Shown here: piece by piece, positions 11,616 to 25,442 of the stretch
Layout: each line of letters opens with the position of its first letter
Position numbering within the stretch: position 1 is the stretch's first letter
NCBI GenBank assembly: GCA_013433145.1
Contig: CM024176.1
Coordinates: 1,178,001 to 1,242,000 of the forward strand
DNA: 64,000 bases
DNA from: Ascaris suum
Lineage: Eukaryota > Nematoda > Chromadorea > Rhabditida > Ascarididae
Reading direction: 5' to 3'
Made by a program: the position numbers and the translations under genes
The notes under the pieces: model-generated
The model's input: the letters and a program-made list of their open reading frames with translations, nothing else
Databases searched by the model: none
Told to the model about the DNA's origin: nothing

Positions 11616-14600
11616 GTAACGATGAGAATGTGCAAAAATATTTCGCGTGTGCAAAACCAGCTTTCCTATAGGGCATCACAAGTCAGCAATGAAAGTCGGA
11701 ACAAGCAGACAGACATGTTGCTCGACAACTTTTTAGGCTAGTTGCAACCAGCTGACACCAATGAGAACCATGTGAATAGACGAGACGACAGATATCAAAA
11801 GTGGAGTAAAAATTGATGAGAAATGAGAGAATATGACGATTGACAAAGATTAGTGTATAAACAATGATCGAGAAGTAAAGGAAATCGAGAAATATATGTA
11901 TGAGGTCAATACGAAACGTGTTGGATCTACATGTGGCGTTGCTCGATGCTATGAAAATCAAGTTTATAAGTATGACTGTATCAGCGAGTCGAGTCTTTAT
12001 GTGTTGTTCCGGACAAACATCGATTCCAATGCAAAAAAAAATAAAAAAAAATAAAACAAATAAACGCTATACATTGATTTTACATCGTTTTATTCAATAT
12101 ATTCTAGTCGATTATATTTCACTATTTAAAACTCATTAATATGTTTACCGCTTAATTACTCTTATTATTACTTGACAAAATAATTGCGAGATAATTAATA
12201 ACAATTCTAAGGAATAATTCTTCATCTTTTCAAATCCAACTTCTTTCGGATGACCAAAATTTTTCCGGCCAATTCTCAACGCTTCCGATTTTATTTCCTA
12301 TAAAATAAGCGTCTAAAATCATGACTCCAAATTAGCGTTTCCTTTTAATTTTTCTTTGCAAAGTTGCATTCGCTAAGCGCATTTATGTAGACTCATGCTC
12401 ATGAACATACTTCTACCTATATCTCTTTGTATGAGCAGTGCTTACAACTCTCGAACCACTAATGCTATAGTTGCGCGAGATTTGCATGGTATAGTGGCAT
12501 ATGCAGATTTGCACGACATAAGTGACCTTTCCGTTTTTTTTTACATCCATAAGCAATTTGAATAGGTCATTAGTTCGGGTTCAGGTTCGAGAAGTCATGT
12601 GTTCGGATAGGGTTCACAGAGTTTTTTTTTCCGCTTGTCATCAAAACAATCTTCAGGAAGGAATAGATATTTGACGATTAAAAAAAGTCGCCATACATAT
12701 TATATCAATTCGATTTTTATTTTACACAAATCAATTCATGCACAAAAAAAAAAAAAAAGGACATATAATAAAAATTCTATACGGGCAATCGATATAATTG
12801 AAATTTCAACGCAATTTTTGCATATTTAATTATTTCCTGAGCGTCTAAGAAATTAGTTGATCAGAAAAGGAAAATATACGAAATCATATATCATATCATA
12901 TCAATTCTTATGATATGATTTTTCATTTATTTTACCTTTGAGAGAAGCAAAGAAATTATTACAAGATATAAATTATGTTAGTTTTTTTTTTTCATCATAT
13001 TTTAATTGTCCATTAATCTATAGATTAATTATTTATGCATAATCTTCGAAAATAATATGCAAGCAATAAAAATGCTAAAAATTTTCATAATTACCTAAAG
13101 AGATATTCATAAATAATATGCAAATATTCTATAAACGATATGCAAATATCTATAAAAAAACAACTCAATATTGTGTCAAATTCTTTTAATTTTTTTTTGA
13201 ATTCATTTTCAATTTGGAAAGTACTAAAGTTTTTCAGAAAAAAAAAACCTAATTTATTTGAATTCAAGTTGTCAAATAATTTAATCGTCTCCACTTGCTT
13301 AAATATGATCAGTAGAGTAAATAAACTTTGCTAATATTATTATCAATGCAAATAATTGTACCATTATGACAGCCATTTATTCATTGAAACAAGAGCAGAG
13401 AAATTTCCATCTTTTTTTTTTTTGCAACGCGTATATAATTATGTGGAATTTATACAAAGCTTTCGTATCAAAAATATCGAAGAGCAATTAGACAAGTCAT
13501 GAGGACCTCTATTCCTAGAAACTATCCTCACAAAACTAGATATTCTAATGAGCAAGTAAGGTGTAAAGAATAGCGAGGTAAAGGAAAGGAAGAGTGAATT
13601 TACCTAAATATGGAGAACGTATGAAAAACATACCGCACTTATCAGCAATAATTATCGCTTATCAGTTGATCACTTTTAGTGATGATAAGAAATGAAGAAC
13701 AAATGCAATAAAGAGAACTCCAGATGATTCTATTGATATAAGACTAGTTTATTGGCGTTTCACTTCAGCTGAAAAAAAAAAAAGAATTACATAGTATATA
13801 ATAAAGAAACCGGTAAACGATTTGCCTGAGGCATTTCAATCAAGTTTTCTCATTTTCAAATATACGTCCAGAAAAAAAAAAACTTGTCCTACCATTCACT
13901 TCCTTCTCCTATATAATGAAAAGAAAATTTTGCAACGCAACACTCGTTTATTAGAACAATTTCCATGAACATTAGCATTTGTATTAGTTAACCTCTTTTC
14001 ATATAATATTCGTAATTGATACAATTCAATATTGGATTTTATATCCTCATAACGAATAGAATCTCTTCAAAAAAAAAAAAAAAGAGATACGTTTGTTATA
14101 GAATCATTTAATAAATATCAATAAAATTTAGATTATTTAGTGATAAAACAAGTTCAACCAATAATAATGATATATCGATCATCTCTAATGATAAGCTTAT
14201 TTGCTGATAATTTTTTTTATCAACGATTAAAACCGATAAAGAACTATTAGAGATGAGAAATAATATTTCTTTCAATATGAAAATGTTTTACTTTTGAGAA
14301 ATATTATGAATGGAACGTTTGCTCTTTTCATATTATACAATCGAAAATTTTCTAGAAGAAAAGCTTTTTTTAAAAAAAAAAAATGCCATTTGTTTTCTAA
14401 TGGTGAATAGTGAGCGCTTCTAGATTTGAACAAAATCGAACAGGTTCGTTGTGAATCACTTATCAAAAGTCTTTAAAAAAAAAGTCTGAGAGAGAAAACA
14501 TTCGATACAAATGACATCGTTGAACTTATCTATTAATAACTCTTGCAATTTCTTTTTTTTTTTTTTTTTGAAGTTTCCCAGAAAAAATTTCGGGAAGAAA

Positions 14601-17358
14601 AAAAAAAGAACGAGATGAAATCAATCGGTAATTAAGTTTAACGCTTTAAATTCAAAAATATTTAAGAAAAATAAAAATTCAAGAAAATCGCTTATTTATT
14701 TGTAAATATTATTCAATAAATATTGTTCTTATAGAAAAATTAAATTACCCAATAAATATTAGCATTCATATTTCAATAAATTTCCACTTACAAGTACTTA
14801 CATCCTTATTAGTTATCCTTACAAGTATAACTTATAAGTTATAAGTAACATAGTGTGGCAGAAATTTTGGCATATTATGTTGTTGTATTCCCCTCATCTG
14901 TACAATCAATGTTACTAGTTACAAATAAAAGAATGAAATATGCAAGATAATATTGCAAAATAATATCTCCATATTTTAATACATCCATACAAATCTTTCA
15001 TAGGAAATTCACTATTCTCCACTTCTAATAGTTTTGAAAAGTTAGCGAGAAATAGAAAATTTTTTCGTTTCATTTTCAAAATCGATTCACTAATATCATT
15101 TATTATTTTAATCGAATTTCATAGCTCTATTTTCAATGATTATCGAATTGAGTGTGATCACCTGAAAGCCAGATATTTACGCACGTACATATATACATAA
15201 AAATGACGTCATCTTGTTGAATTTTTGTAAGTAAATTTCAAGAAATATTAGCATAAAAACTATGCGCAAATTATTAAAGCTTTAAAATACTATCGATCAT
15301 AGATATTAGAAAGGGAGTGAAAAAAATTCGGAAAATTTCCCTCCAAAATAATTCTTTTATAGATCAACTGATCAATAAAACTACTTAAATAATTACTTAC
15401 TAGTTATTGTTTACTAGTATCAACAAAACAACTAATAATAGTCCTTAGCTATAAAATTCATCGACAAGCGAATTTTAAATCATCAAATTCATCTTCGGAT
15501 ATTTATAGAAAAAAAAACTTGCTGATTTTATGTCATATTAAAATGATAGAAACTCATAGAGAAGATAATGAATCGTAATGAATAGGTTTAGAAATAGGAA
15601 ATAACTATACATGTAAGAGTTGATTTTCATTATCGTTATGTATAAATGATGACGCCATAATATATCTTCACAAAAAATTTGCATAAATGCGCGCAAATTT
15701 ATAAACGCATTAAATTTTTGCATAAACATATATAATTAATTTAAGATGATTAAAATATATTAAATGTGAAATTAAATAAAGAATTACTGAAAATGAATAT
15801 ATTTTATTGCGAGTCCAATCAATTTGCAATCAAGAATTACAGGTTTCATTGAGTAAATTACATTTGCAATTACAAACAAACAACCAACTACACTATAAAG
15901 TTATAAGTTACAGATCAAAGATCAAATCGAGCGCCTTATAAAAGACTAGTTCCTAATCGTTGAAAAGTAGTTTGCTTTACAGCACTTGAATTTCACTTTT
16001 TTTTTAATGCTTGCAAAGAAACTGGAATACACAAGCATTCTAACTTCCTCTGAAGAAGTTTTCGCAATGTAATCAAAGCAAATGAGTATCATCATATCTT
16101 TACTGGATAATACTAATGATATAAGAAAATTACATCAATATACGATATAAGTAAATTTCATTTATAATCTAATATAATCATACGTTTCTATCACTAGAAA
16201 TACTATAGAATATCGCATAGAATAAAAATATTTTAAAAGCTATCAACAATAGGGGATATTATCGGTAAATATCTTACACAATCCTATCATTAATGCAGTC
16301 CTCCTTCAGAGGCAAGGTATAAGGATAAAGTCCTCTAAATTTACTCTGCATCCGAGCACAAATTCATTCTAAACTATTCGTTGAAAATAATCGTTCCTTA
16401 GCTTATATATGAGCTAAATTCTATCTCAATTTAGATTCTTCTCATATTCGAACAAATCCCTGAGATTTATCAGATTTTGAGAGGAAATCATTTTGGGATA
16501 TCATTTCGTATCTATTTTAAACTTATCCACATTCTTTAGCAATTCGAAACAAAATAAACATCTTTGAAGAAGATTCACACCTACTAAACATTTCCTCTGC
16601 AAAGTTATATATTAAAGACATTCTCGTTGAAAAAAATAATTAAATTTTATTGTGTAATCATTTTTCATTTTATTCTCTTTTATACTCAAATAATACATAC
16701 TTTTACTTGTACTTTATAAATATTGAAAATATAATCAGCGATCACTTAAAGTAACATTTCAATTCGTTATTTGTATATTCTAATGGGCATCCAAATTATA
16801 AAGGATGAAAACATATGTTTTAAAAAAATTTTAACGCCTCTCCTATACAACCTCAATCTTTCAACGTTTAAGGTTTAGATTATTGCTTCCGATATTATAT
16901 AATATGAGAGACATTTAACAATATAATAAGTCAAACTATTGAAGGTGATCTTCTCATTCAAAGAATTAGCATATTCAAAAATAACAACGCAAATTTTCAT
17001 CAATATTAATGCTGAAGGGCTTAAAGCAGCACAAATAGACGTTATTATATGAAGTAGACAAGAGAAAAAAATATATGGCTGTTCTAGACGTTAGGTAGAG
17101 TGCACGCTAATTGCAAGATCACTACACAAATGGGGAAAATAATACCGATTCCAAAAAAAAAAGCAACTCAATAGCTATAAGTAATCCTTCATATTTTTGA
17201 CGTAATCATCTTCTATTTCATCCATGAAAATATATTTCATTATGATAAAAGTGATAAAGTGTTAAGAAATTTCGGTATTTCTAAAAATAGCAGTGATTTT
17301 AATCGTATTGCCCATTGGAAAGGGTAGGTTTCCACTCGCTAATCTAATTGATTTATAG
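11616..17358. other. Long AT-rich stretch, no gene supported
   Basis: Contains many poly-A/T runs of 8-15 nt and a short AT-rich hairpin (12890-12919). A 92-codon minus-strand open frame (11961-11683) has a hydrophobic middle and several cysteines, but no start or splice context. Expected chance frames at this base composition reach this length. No RNA gene is seen. Confidence 0.35.
12890..12919. repeat. AT-rich 11-bp inverted repeat
   Basis: ATCATATCATA at 12890-12900 is matched by TATGATATGAT at 12909-12919 around an 8-nt loop. Confidence 0.7.
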
Positions 17359-17430
17359 GAGCATGGATATCTTCATCCATTTCAAGATCCGAATCATGGA
17401 GCTTCAATAAACGGAAATCTGATTGATCAG
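17359..17430 (+). CDS. Candidate 72-nt internal exon
   Basis: This exon is bounded by the acceptor GATTTATAG| and the donor CAG|GTAAGA, both close to nematode consensus. It is 24 codons, phase 0 at both ends, with no stop only in this frame. Residues include EHGYLHPFQDPNHGASING, then NLIDQ. The next plus-strand candidate (17807-17925) also starts in phase 0, so the two could be spliced together. A 90-codon frame at 17456-17728 between them is in an incompatible phase. No family is recognised. Confidence 0.4.
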
Positions 17431-17806
17431 GTAAGAACAGGTTAGGACTAGGATAATGTTTTTCGAAATCCATCCTAAAATGGATCCAAGCATCAATTCT
17501 GCAATTATTATAGGTAAAAAACGCACAATATTCCTCAAGATGAAATATACGGGCAAAGGAACAAGGCGACGAAACGCTTTTATCCCCAGAGTCAAAAGCA
17601 AATATTTCCTTTTACATGGATACGATGAGAGTGGCGAAGAAAATGCCCAATATAAATGGTTGCTGATAACAAAAGCACTAAAATATGGCGAAACAAACCT
17701 TTATTTTGTGTTTTCGCTTTTCGGGTGATACTAATACAGCTGTGTAAATGATTGCTTGTTTTTGTTCGTTACCTTCTTTTGTACCTCATCGTTGGCATTT
17801 TCCGAG

Positions 17807-17925
17807 TACACGAAAACGGAAGCGAAACTATCAACGCAGCGAGGAATAAACGATTCAGAAGGTTCCCCACTCTCTTCCCATACCCTTTCCGCTTTCCCAC
17901 CTTTACCCGACTCTTTTCTATCCTG
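17807..17925 (+). CDS. Candidate 119-nt internal exon, Ser/Pro-rich
   Basis: The acceptor is TTTTCCGAG| and the donor TCCTG|GTGAGC. There are 39 codons plus 2 nt. Residues include TKTEAKLSTQRGINDSEGSP, then a Ser/Pro-rich stretch ending near PPLPDSFLS, a composition typical of a disordered cytoplasmic region. The start phase fits the exon at 17359-17430. The minus strand of this stretch is also open (basic frame), so the direction is not proven. Confidence 0.36.
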
Positions 17926-18627
17926 GTGAGCTTTGTTTGATGAGCGAAGGTATACCCTTCAAAAAAAAAAAGATTCCAGATCATAAATTGGAGACGGTAT
18001 GGTTTTAAGCAAGTCGCGCTACGTTTATACTCATGAAGGTTATGAAAAGTTGATGTCAGTATACAGCATATACACGTTCGCTATGTGTTCTTTCTCTATA
18101 GAATTCAGGAACAATCTGTAAACAAAAATATATAACACTTGAACCGCCTATTCACTGTTATGCTCGCATAGTACTCCAGTTGTTCGTTGATTCAACCTAC
18201 TCTTCAACCACTTACACGACTACTTTTACCTCAAGAATTTCTGTAAAAAGTGAAAATAAAAGAATTTTTTTTTTTTGAGATCATAGATGAATTTTCCCAC
18301 TATCTATCATATTTAATATCTGCACTACAAATTATACATAATATCAATAGCAATATTTTCATGCAAACGAAAAAACGATATATTTAAAAACGTAAGTGAT
18401 AATAAATAACATCCATCTTGACGAAAAACGTGAAATTCACACATCTAGCACTGAAGATTTCCATTCATGCACAGGTATGCAAGCAATTATACCTGGCGAA
18501 TGTAAGAGCAAACAATACTGATTTAGTTTAGAGCGCAAATTCCAGACAGAAATCATAGCCTAGTTGATAATTTAATAACAAGTATTGCTTTATTCATATG
18601 AATACCTTTCTCTATATTAGTAATCAG

Positions 18628-18699
18628 CTATGGTTGTCCTTGGAGCGCTAAGTTCACAGGTTGGGTTAATTTACGGTAGAGATACCAATTTGCGGACAT
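18628..18699 (+). CDS. Candidate 72-nt internal exon, hydrophobic
   Basis: Flanked by AATCAG| and ACAT|GTAAGTAA, a very good donor. Only one frame is open: 2 nt, then 23 codons including VVLGALSSQVGLIYGRDTNL, then 1 nt. The phase does not fit directly after 17807-17925, so either another exon intervenes or they belong to different genes. No family is recognised. Confidence 0.33.
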
Positions 18700-18755
18700 G
18701 TAAGTAATAATGCAATATGCTTTCTGGAATCTTATGTGTCAGTCAAGCTTTTGCA

Positions 18756-18783
18756 CCCCCCCCCCCCCCCCCCCCCCCCCCCC
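18756..18783. repeat. Poly-C run of 28
   Basis: Twenty-eight consecutive C on the plus strand in otherwise AT-rich DNA. It is the longest G/C homopolymer in the window. Confidence 0.95.
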
Positions 18784-19360
18784 ACCCACCAAATACTTTT
18801 GATGTTCCAGTTTTTCGTTATTCCAATCCATTTGCCCATTTCATCAGTTTTCATATGTGCTTAAGATACGGATAAATGAATCACCTACTGGTATAATCTG
18901 CAAGTTTTATTCAACTGACTAAATATCGCATATTTAAATATCAAATAAAGACGATTAGGCAATTTATGCAAAATATTATTACTCAGCTATTAATTCTGAA
19001 TTTTCGAACATAATTGAGTAAACGATATGAATCCACAATGAAATTCCAGAGAGAATTTTATTATATCTATATTAGAATAAAAAAAAAAAATTCTTATACG
19101 CATGAAGAGGATTTCATCTGCATTCAAATGCATCAAAAAAGATTTACAAAAAAGCGATAGAATCAATTTCCCTATATTATTTCAAATTTAATAAAATCTC
19201 ATCGCAATAAAACCAATATGAATAACTTTTATCCTCTAAGTGATCACTTCTATCGATATGATTCGAATTGATCAACATTGAATGAGAATAATATCCTCTT
19301 TATTTCTCTCAATGAGCTTTTTTAAGAGGCTTTTTGTTCTTCCTTATCCTAACTTCTGGA

Positions 19361-19450
19361 AATACAAAGTACAAATAACTCCATAATAAAAAAATACAAA
19401 GTACAAATAACTCCATAATAAAAAAATACAAAGTACAAATAACTCCATTA
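19361..19450. repeat. Three-copy 32-bp tandem repeat
   Basis: The unit starts AATACAAAGTACAAATAACT and is followed by CCATAATAAAAA. Copies start at 19361, 19393 and 19425. They are nearly identical; only the third differs at its end. Confidence 0.92.
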
Positions 19451-21481
19451 AAAAAAACTATCGTTTTAATAATCTCATCCCGATTTTCTCCAATTCTTCT
19501 TCTCAGAAATCCATAAGAAGTTTTTAATATCTAAGAATTCAATTGAAAGTAATTTGCATATTTACCTTCGAATAGTTCAAATAGCTCTAAAACTAGTTCA
19601 TAGCCGAGATAAATAGTCCATATAGTTCAGATAGTCCAAATATAAAAAGCAATCAAAATGAAGCGAATCCTTTATACAAACGAGTGATAATTGGTTTATT
19701 TAATCGTCGTACTAACTCGATTCATGCACACACTGAAGAATTAATCAATAAATTCATTGATCGACTATGGTGATCATTTTTATCATCGTTTGTCATTGCA
19801 GTACTAAGCTTAACTTGAAAAAAAAACCTCCCTCCTGAAATGTTTATGCTTTAGGCCTAATTAGAGATATTAACATATCAGTGAGCACTAATGAATATGC
19901 AAATGCTATAGTAATATTCAAAAAGAGCAATATAATTAAAGAATCATACATACACTTACATCCAAATAAATTTGCGCTCACAAATCATTGCATACACCAC
20001 TTGTTCACTGATGCAGTGTTCATTTTCGCGCCACAACGATGATATTCTATTCAAATGCAACTTTGATCATTTAGTTTTGATCATTATTGATCTCTATGTA
20101 AGCAATCATATCGATCAATACTACGACACAATTCTTAAATCTCTTGTTTACTGCTTACTATTTATTGGCTCACTGCTTATCGTTTACTGTTTACTATTTA
20201 CTAAAATCTTAAAACTATCCAAGAGAATAAATCACTCTTTTAATAAGAGACAATAAGCAGTAAATCCAAATGAAATCCCACTCAGTGTAATTGATCCCCT
20301 TCTATGCTAGTTGATATTGGAAATGGGATTTTATTGTTCTGCCGATGGGCATAAATCTCATCGATCCAACATTTAAATATTGTGTATAAACGATCTACAC
20401 AACATAGAAAGCAAATAATTATTCATTGACATAAAAGTTCGCAAAAAAAGCATGCAAAATTCCCATCATTCACAAAAATTTGCATTCTTGAAACTGACGA
20501 AATGATGAGGTGAGACAAGGAGCAATGAAGTACGAGGGGAGATGAAGATCGGGCAGAAGGAAGAAGTTACTGCAGTAAAATTCACTACCATCACCTTAGG
20601 CAGTAATTTAAAACGATCCGCTTTAATTTCGTCTAACATCTTGCTTATTCTCCCATGAAGAACAAATATAAAATTTGATTAGAGATTTTGAATATGTAAA
20701 TTTTTTCCTAAAAATCGGTTAAATGAGGGAAAGAATTTCTTTTTTTTAGTGGAGAATTCATTTTATTAACTTTATTTAAAAATTCAATACATCGTAGGAC
20801 AAAAAAAAAACCAAATATAGTGAATTCTTCAGAAAAAAGAAAAAAAAAAAGAAAAGAGTGTACTTTACGAGTTTTTTTTTTCTTGTTTTCAATTATCAAT
20901 GCAACGAATTAAAATATGGTTAACTTAAATTATATAATGCTTTAATTATTTCCGCTCCCTTGACATTTTATTTTCGTTGTTGAAGTTTTAAGAATTTATT
21001 AGTTTTACAGTAGTCTTATTTTCTCTTTAGAGAATTGAAAATTATTGGGAATTTAAAGGTTGGAAATTTCAGCATCAATGAAAATTATTTGTTATTCTTT
21101 CAAGGATATCTCTTTCTTTCTTTTTTTTTTTTGTTTGGGAAAATTTTCATCTCTTTCTATTCCTATGGGAATAATCGTACGTTCTTGGGAAAAAAAGGAA
21201 AGAAAAGGAAAAAATTATTCCAAATCTAATAAACGAAAAGAAATGATGCCATAATGATAACAACAACTCTCTTGCATTTTTAATTCGTTTTTTTTTTTTC
21301 TTTTCGTGTAATTGCTATTCGCAAAACAACACATTAACAAACGTTACATTCTATGATGTTATGATCATTGTTCTCGTTTCTTTTGTCCATCTATTTTTGT
21401 CCTCTATCTTTTTTTTTTCCTCCAAAATTTCCCCCAAGATTTTCCCCCAAAACTTTCTCTAACATTTATTCCAACATTCCA

Positions 21482-21499
21482 CCCCCCCCCCCCCCCCCC
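21482..21499. repeat. Poly-C run of 18
   Basis: A C homopolymer within a pyrimidine-rich segment. Confidence 0.93.
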
Positions 21500-22449
21500 T
21501 TCAATACTTACTCTAACGTTTGCTGCAATATTTCTTAAGCGGTTAGGTGGGTGAATTGATGCGTTAAAAATATTGGCAACATTCTCAAAGCCATATGAAA
21601 TTATGGCTTTTTCTTCATTTACCAAGAAAAATTCATAGCACAAACATTTGTGTATAATTATTCTCATTATCTCATTCATATAAAACAATATACACCTTAT
21701 CGGCGGCAAAATATGAGCATAGAATAGAAAGAAACTGAAATCATAAAGTCGAGCCTCTACATTAATAAATTTCTGAATATTACTATTGGAATTTATGCAT
21801 CCCTAAGGGTATTTATGGTACTCGTAAAGTTAATATACAAAAATGCGCATTAAAATGAAATTATTTTATTCTCAAGAAGTGAATATCTTTTTTTTTTTTT
21901 TTTGCATTTTATTTACAAAAGAGGAGCAGCTGGTGAAAGTTATAAAAGAGCAGCTGGCAATAATGACGTGTAGCTAGCAATGACAACTGAAGTTTGATGA
22001 TTTTTGGTTTACTGATGTGTTGATAATTTCACAACCGGTTTAGCGTTTAATGAAACAACATTTTCGATTATTTGCGAGTAAAAGAGGAGGTCATCTTCTA
22101 AAAAGGAAAACTTGCTTGATAAATGCTCTCAACATTATCAACGATAGCTATGAGCATACTTCAAACGAAACACGCTTGACAACATTAAATTAAAATACTT
22201 ACTACTACTAAAATACAAAGTAATAGTAAACTTTATCAGCCGCATATACTTTAAGTAATAATCATTTAACGTTGATAATAGTAAGTGATTTGAGTGATAA
22301 GGAAATAGTGCACTTATATAGTATATTAATATAGCCATCATATTGGCGAGTTATTTTCCACGTTGAGAAACTCTTCAAAAGACCGATAATTTAGACTATA
22401 GCTGTCGTGGAAGAAAATTTTTTTCTATAATACAATTATAACGGATTCT

Positions 22450-22496
22450 ATTTCTTTCTTTCTTTCTTTCTTTCTCTCTCTCTCTCACTCTCTCCC
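22450..22496. repeat. (CTTT)n-(CT)n simple repeat
   Basis: About six CTTT units pass into CT units. Confidence 0.93.
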
Positions 22497-22629
22497 TATC
22501 TTTCAAGAAAGCAAATGGATGGAATACGAAAACAAAGACAAAAAATTTTACAAAAATATCTCGACTAACTTGATTCTATAGGTGAAAATCTGTACTCGAA
22601 TTTAATGAGTGCAACGATACATCTACCTT

Positions 22630-22892
22630 TAAGGATACTCCGCGGCTTCGTCTTGCTGAGCCATTCCGCTTAGTATCGTCATCGCGACGAAGATGGTGGA
22701 CTAGCTCTGCACCTCTACCTAAACAGAACAATGATGAATCGACTCGGAAGCATCTGATGGGTAGAGGACGAGCCTAAGCTCTAACTTTGAGCGTCTTCGT
22801 AACATTCTCCTCCTAATGGGACGTGGAGACGATATGATGAGGCATTTATTCATAATCGCTGCTATCTCAATTAAAGTAAAGAAAAGTAATGC
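22630..22892 (+). mobile_element. SINE-like element, copy 1
   Basis: A GC-richer block of about 260 bp that resembles the insertion at 57205-57517. Shared landmarks in the same order are GGCTTCGTC, a CG-rich centre, CGACTCG, ATC(C/T)GATGGG(C/T)AG, GACGA(A/G)CCT, CTCTAACTT or CCCTAACTT, and a tail ending ATTAAAGTAAA followed by A-rich sequence. It lacks a long open frame. With the second copy it defines a dispersed short non-coding family with an A-rich 3' end, as in SINEs. No clear target-site duplication is seen here, so this copy is older. Confidence 0.6.
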
Positions 22893-25349
22893 ACATCGTT
22901 TTGAGCGTATGCATCAAATATTCGAGAATCTATTTGCAAGCGCTTACGTCATCAATTTTAAAGTTTTCACAGCAAATTTACATATTTATCATTAACTCAT
23001 TATCTATTCAACGAATCTCTCCAGGTGTTATGCTAGATAATTCACAATTATATTTGCTTTCAAATTCAGCAACATAACTATCTCTTGTCGTATTTTACTT
23101 CAACAACCATTTCGATTTGCAAGTGGGAATGCAAACTGCAATGAATTTACGATGTTTACCTTTTAACCTCTTCTTTTCGTTTCTTAATCCGTCAGCTGCT
23201 AGATGGTGTTGAATCTTTTGGCATCAATTTATCTTTGTTTTTGCATCAAAAATTTAATAACATGATAGAGATTGGCCATTTACACATTCACTATGCAATT
23301 AGAGTGCATCATCGATCTGAAGCATGATATTGATTATCGATTTTTCATCTAATTTAAATGTATTCGAAAATTGAACTGAACATAAAACATTCTTTTCTGA
23401 ACAAAGAATAGATATGGTTAAGATGATCACTTTGATATAATAATCAAAAACTTAAAGACGACAATATCCTATGGCATTCTATTAAATAAAAAATCTAATG
23501 AATTATTTCATTTAAATCATCGTTGAAGAATATTGAAGTCTAATTATTAAATTCAAGGAGAGATCACACATTTACAAATTTCATATTTATACCCTACAGA
23601 TGTTGGAATTTCCATGTAAATCAGCATATTAGATATACATAAAAGTCATCACCTAGGGCATTTCTCAATCCAAAAATCGCTGAGATATTGAAAGAAAGTG
23701 ATTCATCGAATCATTTTTCAATGAAATTTCATTCGGAGTCATGAGATACTCGAAAAGCCGATTGCAGTAAGCAAAGAAGAGTTGAATTTAAAATTTCTAC
23801 TAAAGGCATTTTCTTGTTATATGATTAATCAGGCTTTCAAGTTAAAGAAAGAGTTGTTACATCAAAATGAAGACAATTCTTTAAAGACATCGGAATGATT
23901 TATTAACGAATGTTCAACAAATGTTCGCTATATAGCGCTACTAGAATTTATTTGGTGCGCTTATTTCATATGCTACTATTCAGTGAAATTTCATTTGCAG
24001 ACAAATATTAACAACAATATCCTTCAATAATTTTGCCGATTAAAAAAAATAGCATTTCAAATTGGCTCTTTTTCATTCAAAACAAAAAAAAAAAAATTAC
24101 CTAGAGACCTCTAAGGTTGCCGACGAACAAATGAATTGTTGAAGGATTTATGTTTCTACCAAAGCTAATATAAGGCTAAATATTTCCCTTTATTTTATTC
24201 AGTCTTATCCATGCGGATATGAAGTTGATGTTTTAAAAAACCCTCTCGAAGCATTCACTATTATTGCCATCTTCTTCTTGAACATCTCAAATATGTTATG
24301 TTGAAAGCTGTAATTATTGACGAGCTTTCATACTGAATTTGAATATATTGTATTTAATATTGCTATTTTTAAAATAAATATAATATAATATAATATAATA
24401 ATAAACAACAATTTTTTAAGTCAATTACTTTTGTTAATGCAATAACGTCGACTTTTAAAATAGAACAAATTGACTTGCTAATAGGAACAAACATCGTTGT
24501 GCTTCCAAACAATTGTTGCTCCCCAGGGGGGCCTTCCTCCTTTTGTTTATTCCAAACCCTGAATAGTTCAGCACCCCCAACCTTATACACCCTACATATT
24601 ATCATTGATGCACCAAATCGTAGCACCTAACTCCTCCCCCACAGCCTATTTCGCAACCGCTATACTTAGACGAGCGTAAATATTATTTCATTTTATTTCC
24701 TCTTACTCTGTAATAATTTATTCTGTCAACTATTTATTTCCTTATGAATACAATTGAATAGATAACTCACATTATAAGTATAAAATATAAATTGCAATTC
24801 GTCATAATGAATTGCAATTGCAATGCAGTAACTTCCCAAAAATTTGCATTGCATAAATTTTTACTTAAGATAATCTATAGTATAACGATTGACTTTCGAA
24901 TGCGCAATAGCTTCATCAGTTTGTTTTTTTTTTGTGATAATGTGGAAATTGAGTGCATTCTCGACAATGAAGCGCCAAAAAAAAACGAGACCTAAATGCA
25001 GTGGAAAAATTCTTCTGATTTCCTTTCAGTAAGCAGTAGGCGTCACATTAACAGCTCGTTAAGCGCCATCATCGTTTCATTGAAGGAAACAATTGTGCAG
25101 CAATGAAATTCAACAACGAATTGCTTTCCGATTCAATTTTCTAAAGCTGTGACGTTCAACATTCGGCAATAAGTGAAGCATTTCCCATCGTCAATGGTTC
25201 TATTCTGCACTGAGCAAAGATAGCTACCAATAATAAAGCAAAAATTTGAAATATACTCATGTATAGCAGAAATTCATAAAATTAGATGTCGAAAGTCTGT
25301 ACCTTGATCATGAAGATAAATACTTGATTACGAAAGTACCCATAATTAC
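22893..25349. other. AT-rich stretch, no secure gene
   Basis: Mostly AT-rich. The segment 24421-24633 is GC-richer and open on both strands: about 70 plus-strand codons to a TAA at 24633, or the 85-codon minus-strand frame 24626-24369. It may be an exon, but direction and splice sites cannot be settled. Nothing else is seen. Confidence 0.35.
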
Positions 25350-25442
25350 CGCAAGCCTTAGTTGCTAAAAATTCGAGTGAGCAAATTGAAGTCGACAGAT
25401 CCGCGCCTAATCTTGACGAATCGACGGATCGTCAAGTGAATC
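25350..25442 (+). CDS. Weak exon candidate
   Basis: An open plus-strand frame with coding-like codons (residues EVDRSAPNLDESTDRQVNQ) ends at CAG|GTGAAG and would otherwise stop at about 25484. No pyrimidine tract or good acceptor precedes it. No family is recognised. Confidence 0.2.

Larger units (their letters stand above)
18784..22449. other. AT-rich stretch with small repeats
   Basis: Holds a three-copy tandem repeat (19361-19450), an 18-nt C run (21482-21499) and many A/T runs. A 94-codon plus-strand frame (19972-20256) is AT-driven and unsupported. No gene is seen. Confidence 0.4.

Noticed and set aside
13440..13560. Short plus-strand exon ending AATGAGCAA|GTAAGG
   Set aside because: All three plus-strand frames are partly open here and no acceptor is visible, so the donor is probably fortuitous.
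19972..20256. 94-codon plus-strand frame
   Set aside because: AT-driven, no splice or start context. A handful of frames this long are expected by chance in 64 kb at this base composition.
24369..24633. Exon-like GC-rich segment
   Set aside because: Open frames on both strands and no consensus acceptor in either direction. Not called as a gene.
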